NCBI GenBank assembly: GCA_905207705.1
Contig: CAJLMA010000001.1
Span: 372,001 to 436,000, forward strand
Source: an uncultured Prevotellaceae bacterium
Lineage (GTDB): Bacteria; Bacteroidota; Bacteroidia; Bacteroidales; Muribaculaceae
DNA length: 64,000 bases
Direction of reading: 5' to 3'
In this document: in pieces, positions 28,241 to 36,554 of the stretch
Numbering within the stretch: position 1 is the first letter of the stretch
Layout: each line of letters starts with the position of its first letter
Made by a program: the position numbers and the translations under genes
Notes under the pieces: generated by a model
Seen by the model: only the letters and a program-made list of their open reading frames with translations
Database searches by the model: none
What the model was told of the DNA's origin: nothing

Positions 28241-29110
28241 TTATCCTTCCATCACAGCCTTGACATCATCTATCGTGCCGTCAAACGGGCCTGTCTTTTC
28301 TAACTTCAGCGTAGACATGGCAGCAGCAAAACGACCGGCTTCTTCACATCCCGCTCCGAGACTGCGCATGTAAAGATACCCAGCTGCATAGGTGTCGCCG
28401 CAACCGGTGGCATCCACAAGAGCCTTAGGCTTATAGGCAGGTATCTCATAAAACTTATTTTCGGCATAAATCACCGAACCGTAGTCGCCAAATGTCATCA
28501 TTACCTCCTTCACGCCCCACTCGGCGAGCTGCAATGCGGCTCGGCGTGGCTCGGAATACCCGGTAAGCGATTCTATCTCAAATTCGTTAACTTTCAATAT
28601 ATCCACATAGCGCAATGCTTCCAACTTTCCTTCCCAGTCGCAAGGGAACACATTCACGCCATCGACATAACGCAAGAATCCTTGGGCATCGACCGACAAC
28701 ATCCCTTTCCCATGCAAAAACTTTATGACATCGATTGAAAAATCATCGGCAAGCAGACTGCCAAGGTGAATAAACCGCGCCTCCACATCCTTCAATTTAT
28801 CGACGGTAAACGGGTCGGCTTTCGCAAGAACTCGTTGCTTGCGGTTGTTCATGTTCTCGCCATATTTGTTTTCAAAATAAACCGTCTTGCGGCTTGGCAG
28901 CACCTCTACATCTATCCCTTTTGCCCTCAGCTCTTCAACGGCGTTCATCTCGCTCTCGGCCAGCGAAGTTATGAGCTTATAGCCCACCGGCGGCAACTTG
29001 GCAAGCGCGTGGGAAATATAATAGGATGTTCCACCATTCAAGTAGGCAATGTGAGATGGAGTAATAATCTTGTCAAGAGTTATATGGCCTATGCAACAAA
29101 TGTCAATCAT
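28241..29110 (-). CDS. PfkB-family carbohydrate/nucleoside kinase
   Basis: 289 residues from MIDICCIGHITLDKI. The open frame extends to 29146, but those 12 residues are not part of the family. The ribokinase fold is complete: substrate GGTSYY region near the N-terminus, and the C-terminal signature DATGCGDTYAAGYL with the catalytic aspartate in GCGD. The phosphate acceptor (ribose, adenosine, fructose or other) cannot be determined. The gene stands alone, with its own terminator. Confidence 0.9.
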   Translation of the reverse strand: MIDICCIGHITLDKIITPSHIAYLNGGTSYYISHALAKLPPVGYKLITSLAESEMNAVEELRAKGIDVEVLPSRKTVYFENKYGENMNNRKQRVLAKADPFTVDKLKDVEARFIHLGSLLADDFSIDVIKFLHGKGMLSVDAQGFLRYVDGVNVFPCDWEGKLEALRYVDILKVNEFEIESLTGYSEPRRAALQLAEWGVKEVMMTFGDYGSVIYAENKFYEIPAYKPKALVDATGCGDTYAAGYLYMRSLGAGCEEAGRFAAAMSTLKLEKTGPFDGTIDDVKAVMEG

Positions 29111-29166
29111 TATGGGTAACAGGTTGTTTAATACAGAATACTGCAAAGTTGTCGGTTAATAACATC

Positions 29167-29224
29167 AAAAAAAGCAGCAACACTCGAAGAGCATATCTCT
29201 CTTCAGCTCATGTTACTGCTTTTT
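29167..29224 (-). terminator. tRNA-Arg terminator
   Basis: Stem of AAAAGCAG and CTGCTTTT arms with an inner AACA/TGTT pairing and a second internal hairpin, ending in a T-run on the minus strand at 29173-29167. It begins 4 nt after the mature tRNA 3' end. Confidence 0.75.
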
Positions 29225-29227
29225 GAG

Positions 29228-29301
29228 TGACCCATACAGGATTCAAACCTGTAACCTTCTGATCCGTAGTCAGATACTCTATTCAGTTGAGCTAATGGGC
29301 C
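29228..29301 (-). tRNA. tRNA-Arg (anticodon ACG)
   Basis: 74 nt. The acceptor GGCCCAT pairs with ATGGGTC (one G-T pair), discriminator A at 29228. The anticodon loop CTACGGA has ACG at 29267-29265, and the T-arm contains GGTTTGAATCC. CCA is not encoded. The A at the wobble position needs deamination to inosine to read CGN codons. Confidence 0.97.
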
Positions 29302-29312
29302 ATTTCCGGGTG

Positions 29313-29341
29313 CAAAGATAAGAATATTTTTTCAAATACAA
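29313..29341 (-). promoter_or_regulatory. tRNA-Arg promoter
   Basis: Minus strand TATCTTTG at 29320-29313 with TTG 18 nt upstream (29341-29339). It ends 12 nt before the tRNA. Confidence 0.6.
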
Positions 29342-29477
29342 GTCTTGATTCAATTTTTTTTGAAAAAAAATATTTCTCAAAGGTGCCTAATAATTGGAAT
29401 ATGCCTACAATTGATTCCATAGTAGACCGATATTACACACCAAAATTACTAATCCATAACCACAGGACTGCAATACG

Positions 29478-30083
29478 TTATGCTTGTTTCAACGACTTGT
29501 TTATCTGGTCGATATAATCGAGCAACTCATCGCATCCCCGTTTGTCGACCGACGAAGTTGCAAATATCGGCGGCAATTCCTCCCAAAATTCCGTCAAAGC
29601 CTCCTTGTAATTATCCAAATTCTGCTTGGCGGCATTTGGCCCCATTTTGTCAAGCTTTGTAAACACTATGCTGAATGGCACCTCGTTCTCGGCAAGCCAC
29701 GTCATGAACTCAATATCTATCTTTTGGGGCTTGTGCCGCGAATCTACAAGCAAGAACAGATTTACCATTTGCCTGCGCTGCAATATATAGCTCTTTATGA
29801 TACGAGCCAACTCCTCGCGCTGTTCCTTGCCCCTGCTTGCATATCCATAACCGGGCAAATCCACCAGATACCAGTCATTATTAATCAAGAAATGGTTAAT
29901 AAGCAATGTTTTTCCGGGCGTGGCCGATGTCTTGGCCAGACCTTTGCGTCCTGTCAACGAATTGATGAGCGACGATTTGCCCACATTTGAACGGCCTATG
30001 AAGGCGTATTCCGGCTTATTACCTTCAGGGCATTTCGCCACGTCGGTATTGCTTATAACAAATTCTGCTGTCTTTATAATCAT
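29478..30083 (-). CDS. engB: Ribosome-biogenesis GTPase EngB (YihA/YsxC)
   Basis: 201 residues. TRAFAC-class GTPase with G1 GRSNVGKSSLIN (about residues 30-41), G3 DLPGYG and G4 TKLD; the PGKT segment marks switch I. It acts in assembly of the large ribosomal subunit and is usually essential. The ATG at 30083 is preceded by an unusual leader of about 170 nt that contains short open frames, one of which ends by overlapping this ATG (see the leader entry). Confidence 0.95.
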   Translation of the reverse strand: MIIKTAEFVISNTDVAKCPEGNKPEYAFIGRSNVGKSSLINSLTGRKGLAKTSATPGKTLLINHFLINNDWYLVDLPGYGYASRGKEQREELARIIKSYILQRRQMVNLFLLVDSRHKPQKIDIEFMTWLAENEVPFSIVFTKLDKMGPNAAKQNLDNYKEALTEFWEELPPIFATSSVDKRGCDELLDYIDQINKSLKQA

Positions 30084-30255
30084 AACAAATCAATTTTTTC
30101 TTGTTTTAGCCATCCCACTAATGCTATTTGCCCAAGATTTGGAAATGTCTCCGCGCACATACATTCTATGTCTGACACCCAAAGAGGCCCCTAACCATGT
30201 GTATAGTGTGCATCAAAATTGCAACTATTATAGTTGCCAAGACGCATCCTGTATC
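30084..30255 (-). promoter_or_regulatory. engB leader with short ORFs and a dyad
   Basis: The transcript should start near 30255. ORF A (30247-30191, 18 codons) begins about 8 nt later with ATGCGTCTTGGC. ORF B (30160-30080, 26 codons, MCAETFPNLGQIALVGWLKQ...) stops with TGA overlapping the engB ATG as ATGA. A third frame (30164-30090) encodes MYVRGDISKSWANSISGMAK... A perfect dyad GCAACTAT-T-ATAGTTGC lies at 30221-30237. The 5' start block is nearly identical to that of the rluA leader at 42156. It could be a leader-peptide control region or a dispersed element. Confidence 0.4.
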
Positions 30256-30258
30256 ATA

Positions 30259-30290
30259 CAAATATAGTTATTCTTCCCCACAACGACAAA
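30259..30290 (-). promoter_or_regulatory. engB leader promoter
   Basis: Minus strand TTTG at 30290-30287, 20-nt spacer, TATATTTG at 30266-30259; full consensus. Confidence 0.7.
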
Positions 30291-30338
30291 TCAACACACA
30301 TCGAAACATAAATATTAGAGCTTCAAATATGTATCGAC

Positions 30339-30371
30339 AAAAAACGATGCCCTGCCAGTGAAGGCAAGGCA
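30339..30371 (-). terminator. mdh terminator
   Basis: Minus strand TGCCTTGCC pairs with GGCAGGGCA around a TTCACT loop, followed by TCG and a T-run ending at 30339. It lies 66 nt after the mdh stop. Confidence 0.8.
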
Positions 30372-30436
30372 CCGCAGTATTTTTTCCCATCCATATTTCA
30401 TGCGCCATTCAAGCTGCATGAAAGGAAGGTGGTGTG

Positions 30437-31450
30437 TTAACGCAAGTTAGGATTGATCTTAGACCATTCTTCAACAGGAGGAAGAACGCCCATGCCGATA
30501 ACTTGGTCGCGAAGCGCGCAAAGGTGTGCGTAGCTTGCTTCAAGAGCGGCAAACTCTTCTTCAGTTCCTGTGATAGCCTTGCAATAAGTACCATCGGCAG
30601 TGATGCGAGACGGCATTGCCATCATGATGTGGTGATACTTTTCGGTGTTAACATAAGTACCGGCAGGCCAGTAGAATTCAGGACCACCCATTGCGGCAGC
30701 AATCATTTCGATTGCCACATAAGCCGGGCTTTGGAATGAAGAACGTCCGCGCAACTTGATGATTGCCGATCCGCCTTGTGTTACAGCCTTTTGCATGTCA
30801 GCCCATTGTTCCTTTGACAAGGTAACGCCGTTGATTTCCTTACCTGTTCCGATGATGTCGAGCAGTGGAGTTCCGTCAACAGTTACAGGAGATGCAAATA
30901 CTGCCATTTGCTCGCCGTGACCACCGAAAGTGCAGCAATTCTTAACTTCGCATTGCTTGATGCCGAAGTGTTTTGCAAGCGCGCTTTGAAGGCGTGTGCT
31001 GTCAAGAGCGGCAAGAGTGCTTACTTGATTTGGCTTCAAACCTGAATAAAGCAATGTAACCAAACCTGTGATGTCGGCCGGATTGAAGATTACAACAACA
31101 TGCTTTGCATCCGGGCAATATGTCTTGATGTTGGTACCAAGTTCCTTTGCAATATTGGCATTTCCAGCAAGGAGGTCTTCACGAGTCATGCCTTCCTTAC
31201 GCGGTGCGCCACCAGATGATACGATGTATTTTGCACCGGTGAATGCTTCCTTAGGATCGGTTGTTGCTGTGATTGTAGCTTCACCAAATCCGCAGTGGCG
31301 CATTTCCTCTGCAACACCTTCCGGTGAGAATACGTCATAAAGGCAAATGTTTGATGACAATTTCATCATCAACGCTGTTTGTGCCATGTTTGAGCCGATC
31401 ATGCCGGCAGCACCAACGATAGTCAGTTTTTCGTCTGTTAAGAATGCCAT
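30437..31450 (-). CDS. mdh: Malate dehydrogenase
   Basis: Interconverts malate and oxaloacetate with NAD(H). 337 residues of the LDH/MDH fold: the nucleotide-binding loop VGAAGMIGSNMAQ, the IVSSGGAPRKEGMTREDLL strand and loop, VIFNPADI, and the catalytic histidine in FGGHGEQMAVFAS. In gut Bacteroidales this enzyme serves the reductive branch from oxaloacetate to succinate, and MaeB at 11908 links the same malate pool to pyruvate. Single-gene unit with its own promoter and terminator. Confidence 0.93.
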   Translation of the reverse strand: MAFLTDEKLTIVGAAGMIGSNMAQTALMMKLSSNICLYDVFSPEGVAEEMRHCGFGEATITATTDPKEAFTGAKYIVSSGGAPRKEGMTREDLLAGNANIAKELGTNIKTYCPDAKHVVVIFNPADITGLVTLLYSGLKPNQVSTLAALDSTRLQSALAKHFGIKQCEVKNCCTFGGHGEQMAVFASPVTVDGTPLLDIIGTGKEINGVTLSKEQWADMQKAVTQGGSAIIKLRGRSSFQSPAYVAIEMIAAAMGGPEFYWPAGTYVNTEKYHHIMMAMPSRITADGTYCKAITGTEEEFAALEASYAHLCALRDQVIGMGVLPPVEEWSKINPNLR

Positions 31451-31491
31451 AATGATTTAATTAAGTTAATTCGTTAATTATTTTTGTAGCA

Positions 31492-31522
31492 CAAATGTAA
31501 AACAAAAATATCCAACGTGCAA
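31492..31522 (-). promoter_or_regulatory. mdh promoter
   Basis: Minus strand TTG at 31522-31520, 20-nt spacer, TACATTTG at 31499-31492; leader about 40 nt. Confidence 0.7.
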
Positions 31523-31594
31523 CTATTTTTTGAATGATTAAGAAACTGTTTTAATTTTTTCATTTGCAACGCGCCAAGGCATTTTATCCTTGCA

Positions 31595-32221
31595 TCATTG
31601 CTTGCCGAAAGTGTCGGCAAACGGGGTGCGATTCATTATCGACCGCCCGAGTGTAAGCTCGTCGGTATATTCAAGCTCATTGCCCACCTGAACGCCGCGT
31701 GCTATCACGGTCACTTTCACGTCGAGCCCGGACAGACGCCTGAATATGTAAAAAGCTGTCGTGTCGCCCTCCATTGTCGCACTGAGCGCAAGGATCACCT
31801 CTTTCACGTCTCCTTGCTCCACACGCCGCACGAGGCTGTCTATCTCAACATCCTGCGGCCCGACACCGTCCATCGGTGAAATAAGGCCGCCCAGCACATG
31901 GTACACCCCTGTGTGCCTGCCTGTGTTTTCTATGTTCATCACGTCTTTCACATTCTCGACGACGCAAATCACCGAGTGGTCGCGCGACACATTGCTACAC
32001 ACCGGACACACTTCAGCCTCCGAGATATTATGGCACACGCTGCAATAGCGCACTTCGCGCCGCAATTTTATCAAAGCCTCGCCAAGCGACACGGCAAAAC
32101 CCTCATCCTGCCGCAACATGTACAACACCAACCGTAATGCCGTCTTGCGCCCTATGCCGGGCAACTTGGCAAACTCCCCGACTGCGTTCTCAAGCAATGA
32201 AGATGCAAATTCCTGTTCCAT
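31595..32221 (-). CDS. recR: Recombination protein RecR
   Basis: 208 residues from MEQEFASSLLENAV. An open frame extends to 32260, but the promoter TTG-N20-TAATTTTG (32260-32230) overlaps it, so the later ATG is chosen. Features are a helix-hairpin-helix region (KLPGIGRKTALRL), a four-cysteine zinc motif (CSVC...CPVC), and a Toprim domain (VICVVENVKDVMNIE to DVKVTVIARGVQVG). It loads RecA with RecF and RecO in gap repair. Confidence 0.96.
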   Translation of the reverse strand: MEQEFASSLLENAVGEFAKLPGIGRKTALRLVLYMLRQDEGFAVSLGEALIKLRREVRYCSVCHNISEAEVCPVCSNVSRDHSVICVVENVKDVMNIENTGRHTGVYHVLGGLISPMDGVGPQDVEIDSLVRRVEQGDVKEVILALSATMEGDTTAFYIFRRLSGLDVKVTVIARGVQVGNELEYTDELTLGRSIMNRTPFADTFGKQ

Positions 32222-32229
32222 ACCGACGA

Positions 32230-32260
32230 CAAAATTAATCCAATTATCCCACATAAACAA
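32230..32260 (-). promoter_or_regulatory. recR promoter (decides the start codon)
   Basis: Minus strand TTG at 32260-32258, 20 nt, TAATTTTG at 32237-32230. The transcript should begin 2-5 nt before the ATG at 32221, almost leaderless. Confidence 0.7.
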
Positions 32261-32284
32261 CCGGCCAAAACATCGCCGACATAT

Positions 32285-32324
32285 AAAAAAACGGGGTGGC
32301 TCGCCATCTCAGCGACCCGCCCCG
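32285..32324 (-). terminator. Terminator of the susCD operon
   Basis: A strong GC-rich hairpin (CGGGGTGG and its partner CCCGCCCCG, with inner CTCGC/GCGA pairing) followed on the minus strand by seven T at 32291-32285. It lies 70 nt after the last gene of the operon. Confidence 0.85.
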
Positions 32325-32394
32325 CACCATCACAAATTAATGTTAAGATACTATTTCTACGAAAGTAACCTTAACAGTGTACTTTATTTTATTC

Positions 32395-34161
32395 TTACTT
32401 TACAACCTTTACCGAGCTGCCATCGTTGAACTTGAGGATGTAAACACCCTGTGCAAGCGATGCACCGTCAACAGTGGTAGTTCCGTCTACAGCAGCTGTG
32501 TTGACCAATTGGCCTGCGATGTTGTAAACCGATACTGCGTTGATGCTTTCAGGAGCAGCAATCACAAAGTCGCCATTTACTACATTTACCTTTGCAGCCG
32601 AAGATACTACTGTGCTTTCTACACCACCACCTTCGCCTTGAGAAACGTGAAGGATAAGAGATTCTGCACCCACTGTTGTAACTTCAACATCTACCGAACG
32701 TCCGGTAGTTCCTTCAGGAAGTGCTTCAGCCGAGAATGTGATTGCAGGTTGAACTTCAGGATCATCAGCACTGAATTCATAGCTCAACCAGTCGGCACCG
32801 TCAACAACGCCGTCGAAATCAGCATCATTGCCTACACCAAGAGAACCGGTTGTCCACAAGCTGTTCAAATCTACGGTTGAAGTTCCACCATTAGTCGGAA
32901 GTGCAACATTATTGTTATCCAATCCTTCTGCAAACAACCATGCGAATGTTGCATCAGTCATGATATCAAACGAAGTCATCGGGTAAAAATGCTCACTGTC
33001 AGTTCCTACACTATATGTAGGATTCAACCATAATTCCTCTCTTTCACCTTCAGTACCTGCATAAGAAACATGAACAGTTGTATAGAATTTACCTTCAGCC
33101 TCTTTATATTCCTCAGGAGTTACATTCAATGAATGGAAAACAGGCTGGAACATAGTTATGTCTTGATCAGCGTAATCGCATATTTCAACAATAACGGCAG
33201 TACTTACATTTACAGCACCGGCAACTTCCCAACCATCTTCGTATTGAACAACATCAAATGCAATCATAGGATCGTAACCGTCACCTTTATAATCTTGTTC
33301 AGCAACAAATGTACCGCTACCTATTTCATCCAAGATGCTACCATCATCACTGACCGAGAAAATCTTCATGCCAATTTGAGTTCCAGCCGGGAATATTCCA
33401 ACGGCATTGATCCAAACACGAGAAATTGAATATGTTGCAGCAGGTTTCGGGAAAAGTACTCCAAAACCTTCCAATTGAACATCTTCATACGGAAGTTCCT
33501 CTTGCCAATAAGCATTGTTATACTCGCCTTCGTCATAACCAAAATATGGCAGATACCCGGCAGCAGCATAATTGCCCAAGTCAAACATGGAAGCTCCAAG
33601 ACATGTAACAAAATCCGCTGATGCGAACAAACCAGTCTGGAAAATATCGCCATTTGAATATGTAGCTTGCTGTGAACCGTCACTGACTGTCAATTCTGGA
33701 CACAAAGCCTGTCCATACATAGCATAATTAAGAGTCAAGTCAGTAGAAAAAGCTTGCAGAGGATCTTCCGACATCCAAGTTGGGTCGGTATAGCTCCAAA
33801 CAGAAGATTGAGCACCAGTCGAAGTGTTCTTCCAAGTCAAATCGGTATAAGATGCCGAAATATAGTTGGTCATAGAGTAACCACTACCCGACTCGTCAAA
33901 TCCCCAATAAAATGCAGCCGGACCCTGATAAGAAGCAACCAAATCAGCCATCGGCTTGATAGTGGAAGTTTTTGATTTGTCAGCCTTAACAGCAGCCATT
34001 CTAACAGGAGCCACACTACGGAATGAAACTGCTTGTTGCGACGACAATACCGGAGTCTTCACAAAGCTTTGTTTCGCAGCTTCGGTAAACTGCCCTGCTC
34101 CATTGGCGCTTGCTGCCAACGAAACCGAAACAGCCATCAATAGAGATAAAGAATTCTTCAT
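32395..34161 (-). CDS. Secreted protein with T9SS C-terminal sorting domain, last gene of the susCD operon
   Basis: 588 residues with a signal peptide (MKNSLSLLMAVSVSLAASANG). The body is beta-rich and Trp/Tyr-rich, with no catalytic motif I recognise. The C-terminal 70 residues (ESINAVSVYNIAGQLVNTAA, then ASLAQGVYILKFNDGSSVKVVK in two pieces) match a type A T9SS sorting domain, predicting export and attachment at the surface. Its place after SusC, SusD, the metallohydrolase and the DUF4302 protein suggests a role in capturing the ligand imported by that system. The next gene upstream starts 56 bp away. Confidence 0.75.
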   Translation of the reverse strand: MKNSLSLLMAVSVSLAASANGAGQFTEAAKQSFVKTPVLSSQQAVSFRSVAPVRMAAVKADKSKTSTIKPMADLVASYQGPAAFYWGFDESGSGYSMTNYISASYTDLTWKNTSTGAQSSVWSYTDPTWMSEDPLQAFSTDLTLNYAMYGQALCPELTVSDGSQQATYSNGDIFQTGLFASADFVTCLGASMFDLGNYAAAGYLPYFGYDEGEYNNAYWQEELPYEDVQLEGFGVLFPKPAATYSISRVWINAVGIFPAGTQIGMKIFSVSDDGSILDEIGSGTFVAEQDYKGDGYDPMIAFDVVQYEDGWEVAGAVNVSTAVIVEICDYADQDITMFQPVFHSLNVTPEEYKEAEGKFYTTVHVSYAGTEGEREELWLNPTYSVGTDSEHFYPMTSFDIMTDATFAWLFAEGLDNNNVALPTNGGTSTVDLNSLWTTGSLGVGNDADFDGVVDGADWLSYEFSADDPEVQPAITFSAEALPEGTTGRSVDVEVTTVGAESLILHVSQGEGGGVESTVVSSAAKVNVVNGDFVIAAPESINAVSVYNIAGQLVNTAAVDGTTTVDGASLAQGVYILKFNDGSSVKVVK

Positions 34162-34217
34162 AAAACTAAAATTAAAAGTTAGACTTAAAATATCGATATT
34201 TCATGTTGAACTCCTTA

Positions 34218-35534
34218 TTACAAGAGTTCAACATAGAAATATTCATTTTCGTTATTTTGACTCGTAAATTTAATACGAGAAGGATTAATCTCGCTGTCGG
34301 AAGTCAATGTGAACTTCTGAGAAGATAGCAACTGCATGAACGCGGACATCGCAGGAATATTGTCATAAAGTCTCATGCCGTTAGTATCACCCTTTCCCGA
34401 GAAAGTAAAACTAATGCCCGTCTCACCGTCAACAATTTCTTCGCTGTACATTATACCGGTCATTTTTGAGCTATATAGCGCGAATGTATGCGACTGAGTT
34501 TTAGTATCGTACCCGAAACGCACTCCTTGCAATGTGTACGGAGTATATGAATTATATCCTTCGACAATAGCCTCATAAGCTTCTACAAATCGGCCACCCA
34601 AGTCATCAGCATCAATGCTCCATGTCACACCTTGCTCAGAAAACAATTCCGCAAAAGGCGCACTCTTGATAGATGCAACGCTGCCATCGGCTGCTGCATC
34701 GTCACCGACGAGGTAACGTCCGCTTTCATCAAAATTGAACACTTGTACATGGTCGACATCGGCACTGTCGTTAGGGAACGCCGACATCAGTCGAATACCC
34801 GTTTCTGTCATTACATATGGCACTGTGACAGTCTGAGTAATGGCATCACCGCCTTCAGGTACGAAATTCATCACCTGAGTCGAAGCATCTGTTATGCTGT
34901 AACGGCTTCCATCGGCAAGGGTCAACCACAATGTCGGGATAGATGAATGGAACATGCTGTCGCGCAGTGCGTACAAGTCATTGAAATATTCTTGCCAATC
35001 CTTGCCTTCTTCAAGAGGATACATATAAATGTCCAATTTGCCCTTCTTGCCATGGAGGTAAATCATGGTATCGGCAATTGTCATGATGTTGAATTCGTAA
35101 TCGCCTCCGCTACCTATACCGTCAGAACCTTGAGTGTGTTCAGGATCGGGATCGGCGTAACGGTGGAATAATGAATTGTAGGTGCTGAATGACAATACAG
35201 GACCGTCATCGACAAGCACGTCATACATGCTTGCTTCCTCGGCATAAGCATTGCCTGTATTGGGATTGCGTGTTGCAATAGTCACACCTCCGTGCTCGTC
35301 AAATTTCATCAAGAAGTTGTAACCTTGCTCCTGACCATTGCAGAAGTAAAGCATCTGCCAGCCATTGGGCGCGCTACACAAGATTTCACGATCCTCTATT
35401 TGAGCCTGTTCGAGACGTTCGGCCGAACTCTGATCCCAAATGTCGTCCTCCCACCTATTGCACGATACGCTTGCCAAAGAGGCTGCAGCCAGCGCCAAGG
35501 CCATGGGATAATATTTTATATCTGTTTTTTTCAT
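34218..35534 (-). CDS. DUF4302 lipoprotein of a SusCD-type locus
   Basis: 438 residues from MKKTDIKYYPMALAL; an upstream ATG at 35564 adds ten residues and overlaps the previous stop. Lipobox SVSC gives a predicted acylated cysteine near residue 25, followed by NRWEDDIWDQSSAERL. The remaining sequence (LCSAPNGWQMLYFCNGQEQGYNFLM in pieces, GRYLVGDDAA) resembles DUF4302, a family seen beside SusC/SusD and metallohydrolase lipoproteins. Probably exposed on the outer membrane; biochemical role unknown. Confidence 0.75.
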   Translation of the reverse strand: MKKTDIKYYPMALALAAASLASVSCNRWEDDIWDQSSAERLEQAQIEDREILCSAPNGWQMLYFCNGQEQGYNFLMKFDEHGGVTIATRNPNTGNAYAEEASMYDVLVDDGPVLSFSTYNSLFHRYADPDPEHTQGSDGIGSGGDYEFNIMTIADTMIYLHGKKGKLDIYMYPLEEGKDWQEYFNDLYALRDSMFHSSIPTLWLTLADGSRYSITDASTQVMNFVPEGGDAITQTVTVPYVMTETGIRLMSAFPNDSADVDHVQVFNFDESGRYLVGDDAAADGSVASIKSAPFAELFSEQGVTWSIDADDLGGRFVEAYEAIVEGYNSYTPYTLQGVRFGYDTKTQSHTFALYSSKMTGIMYSEEIVDGETGISFTFSGKGDTNGMRLYDNIPAMSAFMQLLSSQKFTLTSDSEINPSRIKFTSQNNENEYFYVELL

Positions 35535-35560
35535 AATTGTCATGCAAATATAAGTATTTT

Positions 35561-36547
35561 TCATTGAATTGTATCAACTTGTAAGCGCAATGCCTCTATG
35601 TCGATATTGTTTTGGCGACGTTGAACTTCGGCGCGGAGCGAGTCGAGGTCAAGATTCCAAGCATCGCGAAGCCATGTGCGTGCAATCTGCACTTTCTGGT
35701 TGATTATAGCCACACCGTCAACGCCGTCGGCCAATCCGCCTTGACCATCATCTGTACCTTCTCCGATAACCTGGCCTTCACCGTTGGTTTCCCAGTTAAG
35801 TGCGGCATTTTTCATGATTTCATCCCATTGGGCATCGGTCTTGGTGATATAGTTGGCGATAGTTTCGGCAAAGTCCTCACGGTCTTCCGAGCTTGCATAG
35901 TTTGTAATACATCCGAAAGAGTTACAAACGCGGTCGTCACGTTCTTGCCAAGTGAAAGGACTGTACCATGTTGACGAAATCAAGTCAAACTCAGGTGGAT
36001 AAGTCTTTGTCTGGTGCAAGATGTGGGCAAACTCGTGGTGCATCGTCTTCAAATAATACTCATTGAGCTGCAACGCATCTTCCGGGTCGATGTAGTTCAC
36101 ACGGAACAACGACACCTTCAAGCCACCTTCGGCCAAACCGAGGATCATCGTACCGTTTACCGGATTGAATGCCGGAGAACCTATAAGGTGGATAATGCGA
36201 GGACCATAGGTGCGCAAGAAATCTTCTCCTGCAAGATCATCGTATATGTCAAACCACAAATACTTGGTCAAAACAGCCAAATCGATGGAAGCTTGATAAG
36301 TAGCCGGAACAAGGTTGTAGTTCATGTCGGCTCCAACGTCTTGCATCTTATAGCGGAAGTCCAAGTTGTAAGCATCCAGATAGTTTTGCTGCAAATACTT
36401 GTCAAGCTTATAAGATGGAGATTCAGGATCAAGCTCCTCGCTTACTTCCGGGAAGATTGTTTCGCCGAGCTCATCTTCACTGCACGATACCGCACCAACG
36501 GCAAGCGCGCAAAACAATGCTGAATATATATATTTCTTTATCTTCAT
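35561..36547 (-). CDS. Substrate-import-associated zinc metallohydrolase lipoprotein
   Basis: 328 residues. Signal with lipobox ending at Cys22. The zinc-binding motif HEFAH is at residues 171-175 in MHHEFAHILHQTKTYP; the third ligand is probably an acidic residue or His further on (EDREDFAETIANY is a candidate). It matches the TonB-linked HExxH lipoprotein family that travels with SusC/SusD pairs. It may trim or release a bound peptide or glycopeptide at the surface before import; this is inference. It lies 7 bp after susD. Confidence 0.85.
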   Translation of the reverse strand: MKIKKYIYSALFCALAVGAVSCSEDELGETIFPEVSEELDPESPSYKLDKYLQQNYLDAYNLDFRYKMQDVGADMNYNLVPATYQASIDLAVLTKYLWFDIYDDLAGEDFLRTYGPRIIHLIGSPAFNPVNGTMILGLAEGGLKVSLFRVNYIDPEDALQLNEYYLKTMHHEFAHILHQTKTYPPEFDLISSTWYSPFTWQERDDRVCNSFGCITNYASSEDREDFAETIANYITKTDAQWDEIMKNAALNWETNGEGQVIGEGTDDGQGGLADGVDGVAIINQKVQIARTWLRDAWNLDLDSLRAEVQRRQNNIDIEALRLQVDTIQ

Positions 36548-36554
36548 GACTTAT

